From: Amaricoccus macauensis
Lineage (GTDB): Bacteria; Pseudomonadota; Alphaproteobacteria; Rhodobacterales; Rhodobacteraceae
Length of the DNA: 64,000 nt
Reading direction: 5' to 3'
NCBI RefSeq assembly: GCF_014201905.1
Contig: NZ_JACHFM010000003.1
Coordinates: forward strand, 1-64,000
Shown here: piece by piece, positions 37,129-45,893 of the stretch
How positions within the stretch are numbered: position 1 is the stretch's first letter
How the letters are laid out: each line of letters opens with the position of its first letter
Program-made: the position numbers and the translations under genes
The notes under the pieces: model-generated
What the model was told of the DNA's origin: nothing
The model's input: the letters and a program-made list of their open reading frames with translations, nothing else
Database searches by the model: none

Positions 37129-38763
37129 TCAGGCGACGCTCAGCTGCGGCGGCTGCCAGTCGCGGCCGGGGATCGAGCTCAGGAGCGCCTGGGTGTAGGA
37201 ATGTTCGGGGGCCGCGAAGACCTCCGCGGTCGGCCCGGCCTCGACGATCTCGCCCTTCTGCATGACGATGATCCTGTCGCAGAGCTGCGCCGCGACCCGG
37301 AGGTCGTGGGTCACGAACAGCAAGGACAGGTCGAGCCGGTCACGCAGGTCGGCGAGGAGGCGCAGCACCTGCGCCTGCACCGAGACGTCGAGTGCGGAGA
37401 CCGGCTCGTCGGCGACGATCACCCGCGGCTGCATGGCGATGGCGCGGGCGATGCCGATGCGCTGGCGCTGGCCGCCGGAGAACTCGTGCGGATAGCGGTC
37501 GGCGGCGGCGGGCGACAGCTCGACGAGCTCGAGAAGCTCGCGGGCCCGGGCGTGGGCCTCCGCCTTCGGCACGCCGTGGACGATCGGGCCCTGCGCGATC
37601 AGGTCGACAACCCGCTTGCGCGGATTGAGCGAGGCCATCGGATCCTGGAAGACCATCTGGATGTCCTTGCGGAGGCTCCGCAGGTCGGCACGGCTGGCGC
37701 GTATCAGATCCCGGTCGTGGATCATCACCTCGCCGCTGTCGGACTCGAGCAGCCGGGTCACGATGCGCGACACCGTGGTCTTGCCGGAGCCGGATTCGCC
37801 GACGACGCCAAGGGTCTCGCCGCGGCGCAGCGCAAAGCTCAGGTCCTTCACCGCCACCACCGCGTTGCGCCGGCCGGACAGGAGCCCGCCGCGGGCGGCG
37901 AAGCTCTTGCGCAGGTTGCTCGCGCGGAGCACCACCGGCGCGTCGGAGAGCGGCTTGTGCGGCGGCGGGGTCAGGGCCGGGACCGCGGCGATCAGCGCCC
38001 TGGTGTAGGGATGCTGCGGCCGGTTCAGGATCTGGTCGGCGGGGCCGGATTCGACGAGCTCGCCGAGGCGCAGCACCACGATGCGGTCGGCGATCTCGGC
38101 AACGACGCCGAAGTCGTGGGTGATGAACAGGATGCCGGTGCCGTGCTTCGCCTGCATCTCCTTGATGAGGCGCAGGATCTGCTTCTGTGTCGTCACGTCG
38201 AGCGCAGTCGTCGGCTCGTCGGCGATGATGAGCCGCGGGTTCATGACCAGCGCCATCGCGATCATCACCCGCTGCCGCTGCCCGCCCGAGATCTGGTGCG
38301 GATAGGCGTTGCAGGCCGAGGCCGGGTCGGGGATGTGCACGTCCGCGAGGATCTCGAGCACCCGGGCCTTGCGGCCCTTGCGGTCGAGATCGGTGTGGAG
38401 CCGCAGCACCTCGTCGATCTGCCAGCCCACGGTCTTCTGCGGGTTGAGCGCGGTCATCGGCTCCTGGAAGATCATCGCCATCCGGTCGCCGCGCAGCTTG
38501 CGCATCTCGGCCTCGGACCTCGAACAGACGTCCTCGCCGTCGAGAAGGATGCGCCCCGCCGACACGTGTACCCGCGGCTCCGGCAGGAGGCGCATCACCG
38601 CGTTGGCGGCGAGCGACTTGCCCGAGCCGGACTCGCCGACGAGGCAGACGATTTCGCCCGCGTTCACCGTGAGGTTGAGATGCTCGAGCGCATAGGGGCG
38701 GTCCGCGCCGGCCGGCAGCGAGATGCGCAGATCCTCGATCTGCAGGATAGGGGTCGCGCTCAC
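37129..38763 (-). CDS. Fused dual ATPase of a dipeptide/oligopeptide ABC importer
   Basis: This 544-aa protein joins a DppD-like and a DppF-like ATPase. Walker A is GESGSGKS in both halves (about residues 39-46 and 316-323). Signature sequences are HQISGGQRQR and HEFSGGQRQR, and Walker B sequences are LIIADEPTTALDV and VIVADEPVSALDV. The GTG at 38763 overlaps the stop of the upstream permease (GTGA) and matches the family start (SATPILQIEDLRIS). Together with the two permeases and the binding protein it makes a complete importer. Confidence 0.93.
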   Translation of the reverse strand: MSATPILQIEDLRISLPAGADRPYALEHLNLTVNAGEIVCLVGESGSGKSLAANAVMRLLPEPRVHVSAGRILLDGEDVCSRSEAEMRKLRGDRMAMIFQEPMTALNPQKTVGWQIDEVLRLHTDLDRKGRKARVLEILADVHIPDPASACNAYPHQISGGQRQRVMIAMALVMNPRLIIADEPTTALDVTTQKQILRLIKEMQAKHGTGILFITHDFGVVAEIADRIVVLRLGELVESGPADQILNRPQHPYTRALIAAVPALTPPPHKPLSDAPVVLRASNLRKSFAARGGLLSGRRNAVVAVKDLSFALRRGETLGVVGESGSGKTTVSRIVTRLLESDSGEVMIHDRDLIRASRADLRSLRKDIQMVFQDPMASLNPRKRVVDLIAQGPIVHGVPKAEAHARARELLELVELSPAAADRYPHEFSGGQRQRIGIARAIAMQPRVIVADEPVSALDVSVQAQVLRLLADLRDRLDLSLLFVTHDLRVAAQLCDRIIVMQKGEIVEAGPTAEVFAAPEHSYTQALLSSIPGRDWQPPQLSVA

Positions 38764-39635
38764 TTCTTCTGCCTCGGATTCAGCGCGTCGTTCAGCCCCT
38801 CGCCCATCAGGCTGAAGGAGAGCACGGTGAGCAGGATCGCGACGCCGGGGATGACGGTGCAGAATGCCGCCTCGCGCAAAACCGCGCGGCCCTGACCGAT
38901 CATGTTGCCCCAGCTCGCGAAGTTCGCGTCGCCGAGGCCGAGGAAGGCGAGCGCGCTTTCCATGAGGATCGAGGTCGCCATCACCACCGAGGCGAAGACG
39001 ATCACCGGCGGGAGGGCATTGGGCAGGATCTCGCGGAAGATGATCGAGGCGTTGCCGACCCCGAGATTGCGCGCCGCATCGACGAACTCGCGCTGGCGCA
39101 GCGTCATGAACTCGGCCCGGACCATCCGGGCGGGCGCGGTCCACGACACGACACCGATGCCGATGACGATGCTCGTGAGGCTCGAGCCGAAGATCGCGAC
39201 GAGGGTCAGGAGCAGCACGAAGCTCGGGATCGTCTGGAACGCCTCGGTGATGCGCATCAGCACGTCGTCGATCCAGCCGCCGAAGTAGCCGGCGACCGCA
39301 CCGATCAGGATGCCGATCGCGATCGAGATCACTGTCGCGACCACGCCGATCAGCAGCGAGATCCGCGCGCCGTGCAGGATGCCGGCGAGGATGTCGCGGC
39401 CGAGCTGGTCAGTGCCGAACGGCGAGGCGGCGACGGTCAGCGGCGGGGTCAGCGGCTGGCCCGCAAGGCGCAGGGGATCGCCGGGCGTGATGACGCCGGC
39501 CAGGAGCGCCGCGAGGGCAACGGCCGCGAAGATGACAAGACCGAGCACAGCGGCGCGGTTGCGCCTGAAGCGCCGCCACATGACCGCCGCGCGGGACGCT
39601 GCCGGCCGGGTGAGGTCGAGATCGGTCGCGCTCAT
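38760..39635 (-). CDS. ABC importer permease (DppC type)
   Basis: This 291-aa inner-membrane permease has an N-terminal helix (AAVLGLVIFAAVALAALLAG), the motif FGTDQLGRDILAGILHGARI before the core, and the EAA loop AARNLGVGNASIIFREILPN. Five core helices follow. It overlaps both neighbours by four bases and pairs with the DppB-type permease. Confidence 0.94.
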   Translation of the reverse strand: MSATDLDLTRPAASRAAVMWRRFRRNRAAVLGLVIFAAVALAALLAGVITPGDPLRLAGQPLTPPLTVAASPFGTDQLGRDILAGILHGARISLLIGVVATVISIAIGILIGAVAGYFGGWIDDVLMRITEAFQTIPSFVLLLTLVAIFGSSLTSIVIGIGVVSWTAPARMVRAEFMTLRQREFVDAARNLGVGNASIIFREILPNALPPVIVFASVVMATSILMESALAFLGLGDANFASWGNMIGQGRAVLREAAFCTVIPGVAILLTVLSFSLMGEGLNDALNPRQKK

Positions 39636-40609
39636 TGCAGTTCGATCCTCGGGTCGAGCCAGGCATAGATCATGTCGGTCACGATGTTCACGACCAGAAC
39701 GATGATGGAGGCGAGAAAGATGATGCCCATCAAGGTGTTGAGGTCACGCTTGATGACGGACGTATAGGCGAGCTGCCCGACCCCCGGCAGCGCGAAGATC
39801 GTCTCGATCACCACCGAGCCGCCGAGCACCGTCGAGATCTGCAGCCCGAGGAGCGTGATGACGGGCATCAGCGCATTGCGCATGACGTGGTGGAACATCA
39901 GCCGCCGCCCGCCAGCGCCCTTTGCCTTCGCGGTGCGGACGAAGTCGAGGTCCATCACCTCGAGCACGCTCGTGCGCATCAGGCGCATGTAGAAGGCCAT
40001 GTAGATCAGTGACAGCGCGGCCACCGGCATCACGAGATGGCGGGCGATGTCCACCCACAGGCGCCAGCCGGTGTGGAAGGCCCCGATGTCCTTGATCCCG
40101 CTGACCGGCAGCCAGCCGAGCTTGACCGAGAAGACGAGGATCATCAGCAGGGCGAGGAGGAACGAGGGCATCGCGTAGAAGATCAGCCCGAGCGTCGAGA
40201 TCACGTTGTCGGTCAGCGAATAGGCCCGCCGCGCCGCGAGGGTGCCGAGCGCCACGCCGATGACGAAGGCCGCCGACAGGGCGCCGACCATCAGCAGCAT
40301 CGTCACCCACAGCCGCGACATCAGCACCGTCGCAACCGGCTGTTCGTAGACGTAGGACCAGCCGAAGTCGAACTGTGCGAGCTTGACGAGGTAGCGCCAG
40401 AGCTGCACCAGCACCGACTGGTCGAGCCCGTACTCCTGGCGCATCCGCTCGACGAAGGCCGCGTCGGCGCCGCCCATGTCGCCGACGAGCGCATCGACCG
40501 CGTCGCCCGGCGCCAGCTGGATCAGGAGGAAGCTGCCCACCATGATGAGCAGGATCACCGGCACCGCCTGCAGGATACGGCGCAGCAGGTAGACTAGAAT
40601 CGAGGGCAT
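39632..40609 (-). CDS. ABC importer permease (DppB type)
   Basis: This 325-aa permease begins MPSILVYLLRRILQAVPVIL, with the PGDAVDALVGDMGGAD periplasmic loop usual in DppB proteins. The EAA motif is RTAKAKGAGGRRLMFHHVMR. VVIETIFALPGVGQLAYTSV is the conserved C-terminal stretch. It is coupled to the DppC-type gene and lies 100 nt after the binding protein gene. Confidence 0.94.
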   Translation of the reverse strand: MPSILVYLLRRILQAVPVILLIMVGSFLLIQLAPGDAVDALVGDMGGADAAFVERMRQEYGLDQSVLVQLWRYLVKLAQFDFGWSYVYEQPVATVLMSRLWVTMLLMVGALSAAFVIGVALGTLAARRAYSLTDNVISTLGLIFYAMPSFLLALLMILVFSVKLGWLPVSGIKDIGAFHTGWRLWVDIARHLVMPVAALSLIYMAFYMRLMRTSVLEVMDLDFVRTAKAKGAGGRRLMFHHVMRNALMPVITLLGLQISTVLGGSVVIETIFALPGVGQLAYTSVIKRDLNTLMGIIFLASIIVLVVNIVTDMIYAWLDPRIELQ

Positions 40610-40709
40610 GGGTCTCCCGCCTGGTGAACCGCGGGCCGGCGTGAAGGCAGCCCCGCGGGGATGTGGCCTCGGGTGAAGCCGGAGGGCGGGAACCCTCCGG
40701 CACGGGCCA

Positions 40710-42305
40710 TCACTCGTCGATCCAGAGGTCGTACCAGCTCGAGCTGTCCCACCGCGGGGTGTTGTGGTGGTTGATGAGCTTCTTGCTGGTGATCCCGATG
40801 AACGGATGCTCGATCGCGAAGATCACCGGCAGGTCGGTCATCTCGAGCCGCTGGATCTGGTGGTAGAGATCGGCGCGCTTCGCCGGGTCGAGCTCCTCCG
40901 CCGCCGCGTCGATCAGGGAGTCCATCTCGGCCGACTCGTAGCCGAACTGGTTGGACCACGCGGTGCCGGCCGGTGCGCCCGAGCGCAGCCAGACCGTCGT
41001 CGACACCGCCGGGTCCGAACGGAACTGGTGCCAGCCGTTGGCCGTGTCGAAGTCGTGGTCGCGATAGACGCCATTCAGGAAGCCCGGCGTGTCGTTGGTG
41101 AGCAGCTCGACCTCGATGCCGATCTCCTTCATCGCCTGCGCGTAATACTGCGACCAGAGCGTCGTGTACTCGCCCCAAGGTGCCGGGCGATGGCGCAGCT
41201 TGAAGCGCACCCCGTTGGCGTCGGCCGGGTAGCCCGCTTCGTCGAGCATCGCCCGCGCCTTGGCAGGGTCGTAGGGGTAGGTCGGCACGTCGTCGGTGTA
41301 GTTCTCGCCCCCGGCGCTCGGGATCGGCCCACGGCCGGGTTTGGCATAGCCGCGCATGATCGTCTTGATGGCGAAGTCGGTGTCGAGCCCGTGATAGATC
41401 GCCTGCCGCACCCGCACGTCCGCGAGGATCGGGTTGCGCAGGTTGAACTCGACCGTCTCATGGGCGACGTTGTTCTCGAAGCCCTTGGTGCCCATGTCGA
41501 AGCGCGGGTCGTTGCCCAGACGCTCGAGATCAGCCATCGAAAGGCCGTTGAAGGGGGACTCGTGCAGCTCGCCCGCCTCGAGCGCCGCCGCGGCGGCCGC
41601 CTTGTCGGGGATGATGCGCCAGATCACCCGATCGAGATAAGGATACTCCTTGCCTCGCCAGTAGTCGTCGTTGCGCACCGCGATGATGTACTGGCCGCGC
41701 TCGTATTCCTGGAACTTGAACGGCCCGGTGCCGATCGGCGCCTGGTTGTGCGGGTTCTTCAGGATGTCGGTGCCCTCGTAGAGGTGCTTGGGCACCGGAT
41801 GGCCGAGATCGGGCATCGCGGCGACCATGAGCGCGAGCGGCATCGGGTGCGAGTAGTTGAAGACCGCGGTCAGCGGATCCGGGCAGTCCACCGATTCGAG
41901 ATTGGCCTGAAGCGTGGAGGAATAGTTGAGGAGCGGCTTCCACAGGTTCATTGCCGAGTAGGCGACGTCGTCGCACGAGAACGGCTCGCCGTCGTGCCAG
42001 CGCACCCCGTCGCGCAGCTTGAAGGTGATGGCCTTGCCGTCCGCGGAAGACGACCACTCAGTCGCGAGTACGCCGACGTAGCCATCGTAAGTCTTGTCGA
42101 TCAGCGGCTCGATCATCTTGCCGGTGATCTGATAGACCCCGGTCGAAGCCCTGAGCGCCGGGTTCAGCACGCCCTGCTCGGCGATGATGTGGCTGAAGAT
42201 CGTACCGCCTCGCTTGACCTCGGGCGGCGTCTCCTGCGCGAAGGCGGGCAGCGCCAGCGCAAGGGCGCCGGCCGCACTCAGGAGTCGGGTCAGGGGTGTC
42301 TGCAT
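40710..42305 (-). CDS. ABC importer substrate-binding protein (peptide/nickel family)
   Basis: This 531-aa periplasmic protein of the SBP_bac_5 family has a signal peptide (MQTPLTRLLSAAGALALALP, cut after AFAQ). The mature part starts EVKRGGTIFSHI and contains GKAITFKLRDGVRWHDGEPF and NPHNQAPIGTGPFKFQEYER. The ligand cannot be read from sequence; relatives bind di- or oligopeptides, opines or glutathione. As the first gene of the operon it sets the substrate for the ATC-type enzymes downstream. Confidence 0.93.
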   Translation of the reverse strand: MQTPLTRLLSAAGALALALPAFAQETPPEVKRGGTIFSHIIAEQGVLNPALRASTGVYQITGKMIEPLIDKTYDGYVGVLATEWSSSADGKAITFKLRDGVRWHDGEPFSCDDVAYSAMNLWKPLLNYSSTLQANLESVDCPDPLTAVFNYSHPMPLALMVAAMPDLGHPVPKHLYEGTDILKNPHNQAPIGTGPFKFQEYERGQYIIAVRNDDYWRGKEYPYLDRVIWRIIPDKAAAAAALEAGELHESPFNGLSMADLERLGNDPRFDMGTKGFENNVAHETVEFNLRNPILADVRVRQAIYHGLDTDFAIKTIMRGYAKPGRGPIPSAGGENYTDDVPTYPYDPAKARAMLDEAGYPADANGVRFKLRHRPAPWGEYTTLWSQYYAQAMKEIGIEVELLTNDTPGFLNGVYRDHDFDTANGWHQFRSDPAVSTTVWLRSGAPAGTAWSNQFGYESAEMDSLIDAAAEELDPAKRADLYHQIQRLEMTDLPVIFAIEHPFIGITSKKLINHHNTPRWDSSSWYDLWIDE

Positions 42306-42457
42306 CGGGCCTTCCTTCCTGTTGGGCGGATCGTCCCTTCAAGCTGCGATCCTGACCGGAGGTCACTTGTGGGGGTTTTCCCCGGGTCGTGTCAATTGTA
42401 ATTCACTAATAACCTGGCTTTCAGCGTGTCAACGGATGCGGTATACGATCCAATGAT

Positions 42458-42473
42458 GGTGGATATATCTACC
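42458..42473. promoter_or_regulatory. Near-palindromic site in the divergent promoter region
   Basis: GGTGGATATATCTACC is a near-perfect palindrome around GATATATC, 14 nt before the ATG of the plus-strand SDR. A second palindromic core, GTATAC, lies at 42441-42446. The 181-nt gap separates the importer operon from the SDR-VOC-Lrp genes. The Lrp-type protein at 44098 is a natural candidate to bind here. This is inference from position and symmetry. Confidence 0.5.
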
Positions 42474-42486
42474 CAATGGAGGTGAT

Positions 42487-43232
42487 ATGAAAAATCCTTC
42501 CCCTCCATCGGGGGCAAGACCGTCTGGATCACCGGCGCGGCATCGGGCATCGGCGAGGCGATGGCGATTCGCTTCGCCGCGGAGGGCTATGCCGTTGCAC
42601 TTTCAGCCCGTTCCGAGGGTGGGATCAACGATCTCGCCGCCCGGATTCGTGCCGATGGCGGAGATGCCGCAGCCTTTCCGCTCGACGTCATCGATCGCGA
42701 CGGCGTAGTGAAATCTTCCCGGGAAATCGCGGACTGGCGAAACGGAATTGCCGTCCTGTGCAACAATGCCGGACTGAATACGTCGCACCGGCGCTGGGAC
42801 GACATTGATTTTGCCGAGTGGGACGCGATCATCGGCACCAACCTGACGGGTGCGATGAACGTGATTGCGGCGACGCTGCCGATCATGCGGGCCGCAGGCG
42901 GGGGCGTCATGATTCACACGTCGAGCTGGGCCGGCCGCTTCCACGCTCCCCTCGGCGGCGTTCCCTACGGCGCCTCCAAGCACGCACTCACGAGCCTCAG
43001 CGCCAGCCTGAACGCGATGGAGGGCGTGAACGGCATCCGCTCCACCGCGCTCTGTCCGGGTGACGTGGCGACGCCGCTCCTGCTCAGGCGCCCGGGCTAC
43101 GACCCCGCCGCCGCCGCCCGCGCCATCCAGCCCGCGGACATGGCAGACCTCGCGCTGGCCGTCGCCCGGATGAACCCCCACGTCGCAATCCACGAGATCG
43201 TTCTGGCGCCCGTCCAGAGCGATCACCGGTGA
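42487..43232 (+). pseudogene. Short-chain dehydrogenase with frameshift after the start codon
   Basis: The body of this gene is a classical SDR oxidoreductase: GKTVWITGAASGIGEAM (cofactor motif TGxxxGIG), CNNAGLN, and the catalytic HTSSW and YGASK. This frame has no start codon before the cofactor motif. The only good start, ATG 42487 with GGAGG six bases upstream, is one frame off. It is followed by a run of five A residues (42490-42494); one more A would give MKKSFPSIGGKTVWITG, an ideal N terminus. So a single base is missing, by mutation, slippage or sequencing error. The next in-frame ATG (42561) would cut off the cofactor site. Substrate unknown. Confidence 0.8.
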
Positions 43233-43243
43233 AGGACCCCGTC

Positions 43244-44101
43244 ATGACCCATCCCGTCAAGGGTATCGATCACGTCTTCCTGCTGGTCGCCGATCTCGAC
43301 GCGAGCGCCGCGGCGTATCGCCGGCTCGGCTTCACCCTGTCGCCGCGCGGCACCCACAGCCCCGAGATGGGCTCGGCGAACTACACGATGATCTTCGGGC
43401 GCGACTACGTCGAACTCCTCGGGATGATCGCCGACACCCCCCGCAACCTGCGTCACCGCGAGCGGATCGCCCGCGACGGCGAGGGGCTGCGCGCCATCGC
43501 CTGCCGCATCGACGACGCAAACGCCGCACGGAGCGCGCTCGCCGCGATCGGCATAGAGGCCGGCCCGGTCGGGGAGTTCTCGCGCCCGCTGCCGCTGCCC
43601 GACGGGTCCGCCGGGGTGGCGGCCTTCGCGACGACGGAATTCGCCCCGGACGAGATCCCGACCGGCTCCGTCTTCATGTGCCAGCACAAGACCCGGGACA
43701 TGGTCTGGCGGCCAGAGCTTCAGGTGCATCCGAACGGTGCGACGGGGATCGCCGGCGTCGTCGCCGCCGCTGACGACCCGGAGCGCATGGCGGCGGGATT
43801 CGCGCGCCTGTTCGCCGCCGGCGAGGTCAGCGCGGTCGAGGGCGGGTTCTCGGTCGCGACGGGCCCCGCATCGGCCGCCATCCTCTGTCTGTCCCGGACG
43901 GCGGCGGCGGCCCGCTACGATGGGGCCGCCGTTGGCGCGACCCCGGCCACCGGCTTCGCCGCCCTGCAGATCGCGGTCGCGGACCCGGACCGGGCGCGCG
44001 CCGCCTTGGCTGCGGGCGTGACGGTCCACGACGGGGCCGGGTCGTTCTGGGTCGCCCCCGGCGACGCCAGCGGCACGATCGTTGAGTTCGTCCGCGCATG
44101 A
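43244..44101 (+). CDS. VOC/glyoxalase-like domain protein
   Basis: This 285-aa protein starts with a vicinal oxygen chelate module, KGIDHVFLLVADLDASAAAY, and has NYTMIFGRDYVELLGM, which matches the Glyoxalase_3 subfamily. A second weaker module fills the C-terminal half, ending GTIVEFVRA. The metal ligands would be His10 region and Glu residues in YVELLG and VEF. I chose ATG 43244, with AAGGA seven bases upstream, over a GTG at 43229. It follows the SDR directly and overlaps the Lrp gene (ATGA). No substrate can be named. Confidence 0.82.
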   Translation: MTHPVKGIDHVFLLVADLDASAAAYRRLGFTLSPRGTHSPEMGSANYTMIFGRDYVELLGMIADTPRNLRHRERIARDGEGLRAIACRIDDANAARSALAAIGIEAGPVGEFSRPLPLPDGSAGVAAFATTEFAPDEIPTGSVFMCQHKTRDMVWRPELQVHPNGATGIAGVVAAADDPERMAAGFARLFAAGEVSAVEGGFSVATGPASAAILCLSRTAAAARYDGAAVGATPATGFAALQIAVADPDRARAALAAGVTVHDGAGSFWVAPGDASGTIVEFVRA

Positions 44102-44613
44102 GCCAGGCGGGCCGCAAGTCCCCGGGGACGCGCCGCCGCTCAGGCGAGGGCGCGAGCTTCGACGCGATCGACCGGCAAATCCTCGACCTCCTGCAGGAGC
44201 GCGACCGCCCCGTCGCGCTCCTCGCCGAGGAGATCGGGCTCTCGCAGACACCGTGCTGGCGTCGCATCCGCAGGCTCGAGGAGGCCGGCGTCATCCGCGG
44301 CCGCGTCGCGATCGTCGATCCGAAGCGGGTCGGTGTGCCGCTGACCATCTTCATCGGGATCACCGCGCCGCGTCACGAAACGTCCTGGCTGAACCAGTTC
44401 CGGGAGTTGGTCGAGAGCATCCCGGAGGTGGTCGAGGCCTATCGTCTCACCGGCTCGACCGACTATTTCCTCAAGGTCCTGGTGCCGGACATCGAGGCCT
44501 ACGACACCGTCTACAAGACCCTGATCGAGCGCCTGGAATTCTCGCAGATCAACGCGTCGATCTCCATGGAGGAGCTGAAGTTCACCACGGTTGTGCCGAC
44601 GACCTATCTCTGA
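44098..44613 (+). CDS. Lrp/AsnC family transcriptional regulator
   Basis: This 171-aa regulator has an AsnC-type helix-turn-helix at residues about 20-65 (FDAIDRQILDLLQERDRPVA and LSQTPCWRRIRRLEEAGVI). The RAM ligand domain follows (TGSTDYFLKVLVPDIEAYDT). A basic leader of about 15 residues precedes the helix-turn-helix. It is coupled to the VOC gene. Lrp-type proteins respond to amino acids, so it could control the divergent importer operon with its cysteine-related enzymes. Confidence 0.92.
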   Translation: MSQAGRKSPGTRRRSGEGASFDAIDRQILDLLQERDRPVALLAEEIGLSQTPCWRRIRRLEEAGVIRGRVAIVDPKRVGVPLTIFIGITAPRHETSWLNQFRELVESIPEVVEAYRLTGSTDYFLKVLVPDIEAYDTVYKTLIERLEFSQINASISMEELKFTTVVPTTYL

Positions 44614-44791
44614 AAATCGGTGCTGCCGAGACCCGTTCCGGCGCGAATGGTGGTCTCTCTGGTCTCGCTGCCCGTCCGTGCCATCCTGTGCCCTTCGGGA
44701 GTGAGCCGGGAACAGTGGCATTCGTTCCCTTCCTGTTGCCAGTGCCCGTCGTCGCGACAGGCCGGGCGGCCTTGTCCGCCGCCAGCCAGAT

Positions 44792-44814
44792 CGCCCGGAC
44801 CCAATGTCCGGGCG
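44792..44814 (-). terminator. Hairpin downstream of the minus-strand operon
   Basis: CGCCCGGAC (44792-44800) and its exact complement (44806-44814) form a 9-bp stem with loop CCAAT, 37 bases past the stop of the SDR gene. There is no T run on either side. It is a possible terminator in the convergent gap between the Lrp and SDR genes. The rest of the gap, 44614-44850, holds nothing I recognise. Confidence 0.45.
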
Positions 44815-44850
44815 GGGGGCTTCGTCCGACGGAGTGCCCTTGCAGCCCTT

Positions 44851-45609
44851 TCAGTTCAGAACGATGCCACCATCGACGTTCAGGGACTGGCCGGTCACGA
44901 AAGCGCTGTCGTCAGAACAGAAGAATGCGACCGGGCCGGCGACATCCTCCGGGTCGCCAATGCGGGCCATCGCGGTCTTCGCCTGCCAGGCATTCCGGAC
45001 AGTGGCGTCGTCAAGGTTCACCCGGCCCATGTCGGTCAGAATGATGCCCGGACAGACACAGTTCGCGGTGATCCCGAGAGGGCCGACTTCCTGCGCGAGG
45101 ACGCGGGTGAAGCCCATGACCGCGGCCTTGGAGGCTGAATAGTGGGCCTGCTCCGGTGCGCCGTGCTTGCCGCCGATCGAGGCGATCGTACAGATGCGGC
45201 CGTAGGCCTGGGCCTTCATCAGTGGCAGCACGGCCTGGGTGACGAGGAAGACGCCCTTGGCGTTCACGTCCATCACTGCGTCCCACGCTTCCTCGGGCAG
45301 GGCCTCGACCTTGCCGGCAATGAGGATGCCGGCGTTGTTGACGAGCGCGTGGATGGTGCCGAGCTCGGCTGCAACCTGACCGACCATCGCCTCGACCTCG
45401 GGCTTGCTCGACACGTCGGCGCAGACGGCCATGGCGCTGCGGCCGAGCGCGCGGGCCTCGGCTGCGACCGCCTCGAGCTCCGGGCGCTGGCGAGAGATGT
45501 CGTTCAGGGCGAGATCGAAGCCGCGGGAGGCGAGGCCGAGGGCGATCGCGCGGCCAATGCCGCGACTCGCGCCGGTCACGAGGGCGACGCGGCCGTTCCT
45601 GGTGGTCAT
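44851..45609 (-). CDS. Short-chain dehydrogenase/reductase
   Basis: This 252-aa SDR resembles 3-oxoacyl-ACP reductase or polyol dehydrogenase types. The cofactor motif VTGASRGIGRAIALGLASRG is near the start, with NNAGI, the catalytic Ser in IASIGG and YSASKAAVMGF. C-terminal VTGQSLNVDGG is complete. GGGAG precedes the ATG at 45609. It is the last gene of the large operon with the sugar-type importer, so oxidation of a sugar or polyol is likely. The exact substrate is unknown. Confidence 0.92.
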   Translation of the reverse strand: MTTRNGRVALVTGASRGIGRAIALGLASRGFDLALNDISRQRPELEAVAAEARALGRSAMAVCADVSSKPEVEAMVGQVAAELGTIHALVNNAGILIAGKVEALPEEAWDAVMDVNAKGVFLVTQAVLPLMKAQAYGRICTIASIGGKHGAPEQAHYSASKAAVMGFTRVLAQEVGPLGITANCVCPGIILTDMGRVNLDDATVRNAWQAKTAMARIGDPEDVAGPVAFFCSDDSAFVTGQSLNVDGGIVLN

Positions 45610-45623
45610 GTGAAGCTCCCTGT

Positions 45624-45893
45624 TCAGATGGCAAAGTGGCCGCCGCCGACCGTCAGCACCGTGCCGGTGACGCGGGATCGGGGGCGAGCGGCGAGAAAAG
45701 CTGCCGCGAGGGCGATGTGGCACGGTTCCGTCAGGCGTCCGACCGCGGCGCCGACGAGCCAGGTCTCGAACCACCAAGGCTTCGGGCGGCCGACAAGGCT
45801 GACGTCGCTACCGGGGTGGCCTGGCGTGGCGGCTTTGACGTCGACCTTGCCAGCCCACTGGAGCGCGAGGGGAATCCGTTCATGCGAGCGCAC
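45624..45893 (-). pseudogene. Truncated SDR C-terminal fragment
   Basis: The last 50 codons read like the end of an SDR enzyme: VGRLTEPCHIALAAAFLAA, then RVTGTVLTVGGGHFAI. No cofactor motif or catalytic Tyr-x-x-x-Lys is present, and the 89-aa frame starts inside the kinase gene's end. The likely remnant begins near 45800. I read it as what is left of a second SDR lost by deletion between the kinase and the intact SDR. Whether it is translated is unclear. Confidence 0.6.

Noticed and set aside
42487-42708. Separate 73-aa protein starting at the well-placed ATG before the SDR
   Set aside because: The frame has no protein-like pattern (Pro/Ser/Arg rich). It is better explained as the shifted start of the SDR, because adding one A restores a perfect N terminus.
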